Assembly: GCA_035222895.1 (NCBI GenBank)
Contig: JAVYIG010002373.1
Span: 186,001 to 250,000, forward strand
Direction of reading: 5' to 3'
DNA from: Strongylocentrotus droebachiensis
Lineage: Eukaryota > Echinodermata > Echinoidea > Camarodonta > Strongylocentrotidae
Length of the DNA stretch: 64,000 bases
The translations under genes were made by a program, and so were the position numbers. Each line of letters begins with the position of its first letter. The stretch's first letter is position 1. A model generated the notes under the pieces. It was not told the origin of the DNA. It saw only the letters and a program-made list of their open reading frames with translations, and did not search any database. Below are positions 57,810 through 64,000 of the stretch, piece after piece.

Positions 57810-57965
57810 ACTTCTCTCTCTCTCTCTCTCTCTGTCTCTCTTTCTCTCTGTCTTCTCTTTCTCTCTATCTCTTTCTCTCTCTCTATCTCTCTCTTTCTCT
57901 CTCTCTATCTCTCTCTTTCTCTCTTTCTCTCTCTACCTCTCTCTATCGATCACTCGCTCTCGTAT
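57810..57965 (+). repeat. CT microsatellite
   Basis: Interrupted (CT)n; its Leu/Ser frames are artefacts. Confidence 0.9.
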
Positions 57966-58412
57966 CATTATGTTCGCACTTTGCTGTGCTGTATTTCCCT
58001 GTTATGGTCTCTGGGTAGGTAATTTCTTTTCCACCATCTTAATACCAACCTTTTGTATTTATTACTATATGTTAATTTTGAAAGTTCGTACGAATGAATG
58101 AAAATTGCCATTAAAGTCACATAAGTGCGATTTGTAAAAGTGTACCATTCTCATTACATGCACCATCGTTATCTTTCGGTTGATGACCATTGTCATTTTA
58201 GATGTTGTTATTATTGCTATTCACATTATCATCAGCATTGTTAGTAACATTATCATTATCATCCACAAGATCATATCAGTATTATTTATATTATTATTAT
58301 CATTCTTCTAAATATTATTATTAGTAGCAGTATAATCATCATCATCATTATAATTGTTTCTATCATTTGTATAACTCTTGTTATTGTTATCACCAATATA
58401 TTCTCCACTCAG

Positions 58413-58661
58413 CCGACAAAATCTTTATAACAGACGTGCGCGATGGCAAGATCTTCGTGGGCGAGAACAGTGGTTTCGACTTCCACGGCGAGGACATCCG
58501 CGAAATACCACTGAGCGGGGTTGATGCTCCTACAGGCATTGACTACGATTACCAGACCGACAAGATTTACTGGAGTGATGAGACCGCGAGTACAATCAAT
58601 CGAGCTTCACTTGATGGGTCGAACCAAGAAATCTTGATTGATCCAAGCCAAGGCATTGGGA
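58413..58661 (+). CDS. Gene 3, exon 2: LDL-receptor class B (YWTD) repeats
   Basis: A 249-base phase 1-1 exon from TTCTCCACTCAG to a GTGAGT donor. It encodes TDKIFITDVRDGKIFVGENS, IREIPLSGVDAPTGIDYDYQ and KIYWSDETASTINRASLDGS, the spacing of YWTD repeats, which form six-bladed beta-propellers in LDL receptors, LRPs and nidogens. The first F/WTD-like unit is degenerate (FITD), the second canonical (YWSD). Propellers of this kind bind protein ligands extracellularly. Further repeats and EGF modules are expected beyond the window. Base composition here is clearly richer in GC than the intron around it. Confidence 0.85.
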
Positions 58662-59544
58662 GTGAGTGTGGTTTAAATATTATATATGCATTTGCTCATT
58701 TATTTATTTAATAATTTAGGCATAATTATATCCATATTTATTTGTTTTTAATTTATTTTGTTCCTTGGTTAGTTAACTATTTCTTCATTGATTTATTCAT
58801 CTTTTATGTATTTATTTACGTTTATTTATTCTGTCTTTCGTCTATTTATTTATTTATTTATGTCTTTGTATGGACGGCCAAAAGGGCCAAAATTAATAAT
58901 GGAAAATAAACAAACAATGATAGAAATAAACAAAGGTTCAGAATTCAATAAACAAAATCACGTGAAAATCACGTCAATATCAAGGTATCGACTTGAGGAG
59001 AGTTACGTTCTTCAAACACCGGACATTTACGTAAATGTGTTAATACGTTTATTGCACTAGGTCACTAAAAACACACGTACACTAAATCACGCAATTGTCA
59101 CTGCAATATCACCATTATAATAACGTGATTATCCCTACCTTGGAGACCATGGTTTGTAAACCTAATACTCCCGTGTTTGTTTGGTTATGAAATTACATCT
59201 TCATAAACGAAATTATCGCGTCACAGAAACACGTGAAGCGTTAGTGATAGTTTTAGTCAAAATATCTGCGTGAAATTCACGTGAATATTACGAGGCTGAC
59301 TTGAGATGAATCATGTTCTTCATTCACGTGAAATTTACGTCGAAGAGGAAATATGTTACTGTAACCCGCGTTCAACCCAATAATTACGCAAATGTTACAC
59401 AATAAATGAACCAAACTAATGACGTTCTCATCCCGTTTCTAAACATCGTGTTTTGGATCTTCCATAATTACGTCCAGGCGCGCCGGAAGCAGTTTGGGAT
59501 TAGAGGGGATGGGGGTGGGGTTGGTGCAAACATCCCAGAAGAGA

Positions 59545-60190
59545 AAGCTAGTTGCAACTGGTCCAGTTGATGAACCAGTTAATGCCAACTGGTAACACAG
59601 GAAATTGAAATGGGCTAAAAGATCCAGTTGATCCAGACCAGTTAGAATTCAACTGGTCTAGCTGAGCCATTAGAACCATTTGGTAAAACTTCCAACCAGT
59701 TGAACGGCAACAACACTTCAATACTGGTATGTCTGTATTTCCAATGTAAAGGCATTGGTAATAAGTAGACTTACATAATTAAATTAATCGAAATATTTTC
59801 ATATACTTGTATTTTATTGAAACTATTTTAGTTCACAGTTAATGTTTCACTTATTCATGTTTAATTAAATGCAATTTATACGAAGTAGCCAAATGTCCTA
59901 ATAACTGGTAATTTATATTTGTAGTATTTTTCGAAATGAATTGCATATAACTAAATCATCAGTAATTAAGAAATATGCTGTAAATTCAGATAAATTGTTA
60001 AAAAACATAGATCTGCACGCACCCCATATTCAATATGCAAATTAATTGGTGTCAGCTGGAAATATGCCAACAGTCAGTCATGAACGGGTGCAACCGGACA
60101 TATGCACACAAACCAGTTATCAACTGGTGCAATGAAAATTTGCTGACAGTCAGTTATCAACTGGTGAAAATAGAAATATGCCAACAGTCA
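59545..60190. repeat. AACTGGT/ACCAGTT motif cluster
   Basis: The motif AACTGGT or its inverse occurs more than ten times at irregular spacing, often as short palindromes such as GTCCAGTTGATGAACCAGTT. Part of the 4.35 kb element. Confidence 0.7.
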
Positions 60191-60282
60191 CGGGATTATC
60201 ACCACGGAACTTAAATGGTAACTGTTAAACCATCAAGACACCCAAATATAACTCAATTTTCACACCTAGAAATCACGGAATA

Positions 60283-61170
60283 CCCAGCTTATATTAATAA
60301 TCCGTTTGAGTCACGAGATCATCACCGCGGAACTGCTGGCAAGTTTGACTACCATTTAAATAGGTGTTTTAAGACACCTAATAATGACTAATTTTTCACA
60401 CCTAAAATCACCGATGCCCAGCTTAGATTAATAATCCGTTTGAGTCACGAGATCATCACCGCGGAACTGCTGGCAACTTTGAATACCATTCAAATAGGTG
60501 TTTTAAGACACCTAATAATTACTTATTTTTCACACCTAAATATCACAGTTCACAGCTTAGATTAGTAATCAGTTTTAGCTACGTGATCATCACCAAGAAA
60601 GTTATGGTAACTTTGAAACCATTTAAAAAGGTGTTTTAAGACACCTAATAATTACTAATTTTTCACACCTTAGAGTCACGTATGCCCAGCTTAGATTAAT
60701 AAACCGTTTGAGTCACGAGATCATCACCGCGGAACTGCTGGCAACTTTGACTACCATTTAAATAGGTGTTTTAAGACACCTAATAATTACTTATTTTTCA
60801 CACCTAAATATCACAGTTCACAGCTTAGATTAGTAATCAGTTTTAGCTACGTGATCATCACCAAGAAAGTTATGGTAACTTTGAAACCATTTAAAAAGGT
60901 GTTTTAAGACACCTAATAATTACTAATTTTTCACACCTTAGAGTCACGTATGCCCAGCTTAGATTAATAATCCGTTTGAGTCACGAGATCATCACCGCGG
61001 AACTGCTGGCAACTTTGACTACCATTTAAATAGGTGTTTTAAGACACCTAATAATTTACACCTAAATATCACGGATTCACAGCTTAGATTAGTAATCAGT
61101 TTTAGCTACGTGATCATCACCAAGAAAGTTATGGTAACTTTGAAACCATTTAAAGAGGTGTGTAAGACAC
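60283..61170 (+). repeat. Two-monomer (A/B) satellite, ~134 bp monomers
   Basis: Seven monomers start at CAGCTTA near 60285, 60418, 60554, 60688, 60821, 60955 and 61080. Type A has CCGTTTGAGTCACGAGATCA and CGCGGAACTGCTGGC. Type B has CAGTTTTAGCTACGTGATCA and AAGAAAGTTATGGT. The order is A A B A B A B, so a ~267 bp AB dimer is the repeating unit. Every monomer carries the palindrome AGGTGTTTTAAGACACCT. Confidence 0.85.
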
Positions 61171-61639
61171 CTCAGAATTACTAATTTAATATAACCAGAG
61201 GATCACGGACAGAACAATAAGACTATTATCCGGTGTAAATAACGTGATTATTACCATCAACCTTGGATAACATGTGAAACCATCGATAAAGGTGCTTACA
61301 AGACCAAATAATCACTGATTTATCACCACCATCGGTTAACGGACAAAAAACTCGTTGCTTGGTCAAGTGGTTATTTGGTCATAAACACTTGATTTACAGA
61401 GGTAAGTGGAATCTCGTTACTCCAGTCGCGTGATAAATTGGTGGTTTTTAGGTTAGATGAAAACGTGAACAGGAGTACCTTTTTTGTTTAAATGAAGGCA
61501 CGTGTCGATAACGTTTAAATCTAGTTCAAAAGGCACCATACTTTAAAATCACTTGAAATAGACTTCCAAAAGAGGTTACTTTTTAGTGTTTTGTTTATTG
61601 GGAATTAGACATGAAGATAATGCAAAAATAAAGACAACC

Positions 61640-62175
61640 TCACAATTTACAATCCGGGCAACCCAGAAATACTTCGCTTGCCCTGGCCCATGGGGATTAG
61701 GGATGTCTAATGCAAAACTTTTCACGGGCAAGCAATTCCCCAAAAATGAAATATACTCCATGAGTATAGAGGGCTATAGAAAATGCCTCACGGCATTAGC
61801 GGGGCAGGTAGCTAGCCCCAAAATCCAGGGAGTACATTTTGGAAATTCCTGAAATGCTTGCCCGTGAATAGTCTTGAATTGCACACCTTCATTCCCATGG
61901 GCCAGGGCAAGCTAGGTATTTCTGTGTTGCCCGGATTGTACTTGACCCTCTTGGTTAGCTGCCTGCCCCTCTAAAGCCGTGAGCCATTTTCTATAGCCCT
62001 CTTCTAACCAGGGAGTACATTTTAGAAATTCTTGAAATGCTTGCTCGTGAATAGTCTTGAATTGCACACCCTTGATCCCTATTGGCCGGGGCAAACGAAT
62101 TATTTCGGGGTTGCCCTGACCGTGTTTGACCTGTGGGGCTAGCTGCCTGCCCCGCTAAAGCCGTCAGACTATTTT
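61640..62175. repeat. Inverted and direct ~150-200 bp modules
   Basis: CCGGGCAACCCAGAAATAC with GCTTGCCCTGGCCCATGG (from 61656) recurs inverted near 61890-61940. GGGAGTACATTTTGGAAATT with AATGCTTGCCCGTGAATAG (61828) recurs directly as GGGAGTACATTTTAGAAATT (about 62010). The arms can fold into a long hairpin. Confidence 0.75.
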
Positions 62176-62589
62176 AATAACAAATTTCGAATTTTGTAAT
62201 ATGAATGTCGAATATCCATCCAACTTCACAATTTGAATAAGAATGTCGAATATGCAACCAACTTCACAATTTGAATAAGAATGTCGAATATCCAACCAAT
62301 TTCAAAATTTAAATGTGAATATCCAACCAACTTTACAGCGCTGTACATGTACACTAGATTAGAGGCATAGTCTGCGTACATGCGAGCTAGATATACGTGG
62401 ATCGAACAGCTCGCCGTGTGCATGTGCGCGCGCTCTCGGTTAATTTTTGCGTTATGACACCCTCTTTTGTCCTCCTATTGTCAGTTTGTTTTCGTTTTTG
62501 ATCATATATTTGTATTTGATAGTACAATTTTAAGAGGGCATATCGCTTTTAAAGTAGACTTAATTTTAGTCGTTATCTACTTGTATAAA

Positions 62590-63010
62590 CTTCTGTACTG
62601 TGGTTATCTTTGTCTCCGAAGCTTTCTTCAATTTCGTGGTCGTCCTTATTGCTGCAGTTATTATTAATTCTATGGTTATCTTTATTTCTGCACATATCTT
62701 TATCTCCAAAGCTTTCTTTATAATTCTGTGGTTGTCCTTATTTCTGCAGTTATCTTTAATTCTGTGGTTTTGTCTTTATTTCTGCATTATCTTAAATCTG
62801 TGGTTGTCTTTATTTCTTCAGTTATCTTTAATTCTATGGTTTTGTCTTTATTTCTGCATTTATCTTTAATTCTGTGGTTGTCTTTATTTCTGTAGTTATC
62901 TTTAATTCTATGTTTTTTTTTTAAATTCTGCATTTACCTTTGATTCTGTGGTTGTCTTTATTTCTGCAGACACCTTTATGTCCGAAGCTTTCTTTATGAT
63001 TCGGAGTTGT
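62590..63010 (+). repeat. Minisatellite, ~37 bp unit
   Basis: About ten imperfect copies of TCTGTGGTTGTCTTTATTTC followed by TGCAGTTATCTTTAAT. Low-complexity Leu/Phe/Ile frames result. Confidence 0.8.
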
Positions 63011-63516
63011 CCTAATTTCAGTAATCTTTAATTCTGAAGTTTTCTTTATTCCCGTGTTATATTTATTTCGAAGTTGATTTATTTTTGTAGTGGTCTTAAA
63101 TTGTGAGGCTGTCTTTATTTTTGCATTATCTTCATGTCTATTTCCGAATCTTTGTTTATTTCTGTCATTGTTTGTTTATTTTCCTTTATTAATTTTGGCC
63201 CCTTTGGCCGCCCGTATCTTTGGGCTTTTTGTTTACTGATATAGATGCCATTTAAAGAACCATCAAGATTCTATCTATTAATTTGAGTAATGGCATCCCT
63301 ATCTGGACAGTGACGTTTTTCGTATCGTCAGTCATCTTGCTATTCGCCCATAATGGGGTTTGTCCATCAGTGTGCCGCAACACCAATACTCAGATTCTAT
63401 ATGGCCTATTTAATGATATCATTTTGATCAATTACAGTCTAGCACAAAGATTTGTTTCTTCATCTCTGTAAGTTTTCTTTGTTTCGTTTTGTTTTCACTC
63501 TAATTTATCCATTCAG

Positions 63517-63679
63517 CCCCGCAAGGAATCGTCCTAGATGTCATTTCGAGCAGGATGTTTTGGACTGATATTCTGTTGGAACAGATAGTGAGTGCTAGCC
63601 TACTCGGGTCTAACCGACGAACCATTATTAGTACGGGTCTTTATCTCCCATGGGGAATCACAACGTCTCAAAAAAGAGG
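63517..63679 (+). CDS. Gene 3, exon 3: LDL-receptor class B (YWTD) repeat
   Basis: A 163-base exon after TTTATCCATTCAG with donor GGTGAGTG, entering in phase 1 and leaving in phase 2. It encodes PQGIVLDVISS, RMFWTDILLEQIVSASLLGS and RTIISTGLYLPWGIT, again a YWTD blade (FWTD) with the LxGS and P.GI hallmarks. It continues the propeller of exon 2. No stop codon; the gene goes on beyond the window. Confidence 0.8.
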
Positions 63680-63710
63680 GTGAGTGTTAATGAAAAACGT
63701 GTAATCACTC

Positions 63711-64000
63711 TTAAAGGGCCACTCTAACCCAACTAACATAGCCTTTCAAAACATGAATACACCTCTACTTAGGCCTATTAATATTCCAGCCTCTGATTTC
63801 TCAGAAAATCTCTATATTGACCAAAAGTGATAATAACCATCCATTTTTCACAGTTCTCACGCTTGCTGGGCTACGCCCCTCGAAACAAGGTTATAACGGT
63901 CACGTGGCTTGATGAAGTCAGTGCAGGAATGTCCGATTTGTCCTACAACTAAGGATCTTACAATCTCATTGTAATTCATAATTAGGAATGACGAAATTGC
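63711..64000. mobile_element. Possible TTAA element, cut by the window end
   Basis: TTAA then AGGGCCACTCTAACCC at 63711-63730 resembles the TTAA MITEs at 25.9-27.5 kb. No matching right end is within the window. Confidence 0.3.

Larger units (their letters stand above)
58869..63216. mobile_element. 4.35 kb non-autonomous element with ~74 bp inverted ends
   Basis: The left end (58869-58942) and right end (63143-63216) are inverted repeats of about 74 bp with a handful of mismatches. Both contain CGGCCAAA, GGGGCCAAAATTAATAA or close to it, and AAATAAACAAACAATGA. TCTTTG flanks both ends directly (58863-58868 and 63217-63222), a 6 bp target duplication. The interior has no transposase-like frame. 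It holds AACTGGTT-rich sequence (59545-60190), a two-monomer satellite (60283-61170), inverted modules (61640-62175) and a ~37 bp minisatellite (62590-63000). It occupies almost all of gene 3's second intron. Confidence 0.82.

Noticed and set aside
60283-61170. CRISPR-like regular repeats
   Set aside because: Monomers are ~134 bp head to tail without spacers, in a eukaryotic intron: a satellite, not CRISPR.

Overview
The window is eukaryotic, from a repeat-rich, AT-leaning genome of a marine invertebrate, most likely a deuterostome such as a sea urchin or another echinoderm. The pointers are long introns, tandem C-type-lectin/PAN genes, a tRNA-derived SINE, CR1/jockey-like LINE pieces, a Penelope-like element and many TTAA- and TA-flanked MITEs. 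The species call is inference. No bacterial operon, CRISPR array or viral genome is visible.

Three host genes can be read, all on the + strand. Gene 1 (about 6.9-12.5 kb) and gene 2 (about 18.0-25.6 kb) are tandem duplicates. Each has a 5' non-coding exon, a signal-peptide exon whose ATG directly follows the acceptor, and a run of C-type lectin-like domain (CTLD) exons, one domain per exon, all phase 1-1. Gene 2 reads intact from ATG to stop: signal peptide, four CTLDs, a 14-residue Thr/Ser/Pro mucin-like repeat, then a PAN/apple-like domain, 791 aa by my splice model. Gene 1 has the signal and the first three CTLDs. After that the duplication ends and a Penelope-like remnant follows, so its 3' end is missing or unknown. 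Gene 3 (42.7 kb to beyond the window end) begins with a signal-peptide exon, then after a 15.6 kb intron has two exons of LDL-receptor class B (YWTD) repeats.

Layout: 0-6.4 kb, dispersed and tandem repeats plus one unexplained minus-strand 169-aa ORF with a membrane segment. 6.5-12.6 kb, gene 1, with a 1.4 kb GC-rich foldback element in intron 2. 12.7-13.5 kb, the end of a Penelope-like element with a GIY-YIG domain and a candidate hammerhead ribozyme on the same strand. 13.5-17.5 kb, MITE, SINE and duplicated flank. 17.6-25.6 kb, gene 2. 25.9-27.5 kb, three TTAA-flanked MITEs. 28-36 kb, a minus-strand LINE, a foldback element and further MITEs. 35-42.7 kb, trinucleotide microsatellites and a decayed LINE endonuclease. 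42.7-64 kb, gene 3. Its first intron holds an array of about 18 copies of a ~112 bp unit, a LINE reverse-transcriptase fragment and several copies of a GA/poly-C repeat. Its second intron is nearly filled by a 4.35 kb element with ~74 bp inverted termini and a 6 bp target duplication, carrying its own two-monomer satellite.

The lectin proteins are probably secreted recognition molecules, as expected for such families in echinoderms. Their CTLDs lack the EPN/QPD and WND motifs, so calcium-dependent sugar binding is not supported. All exon borders and identity statements were read by eye; no alignment was run.
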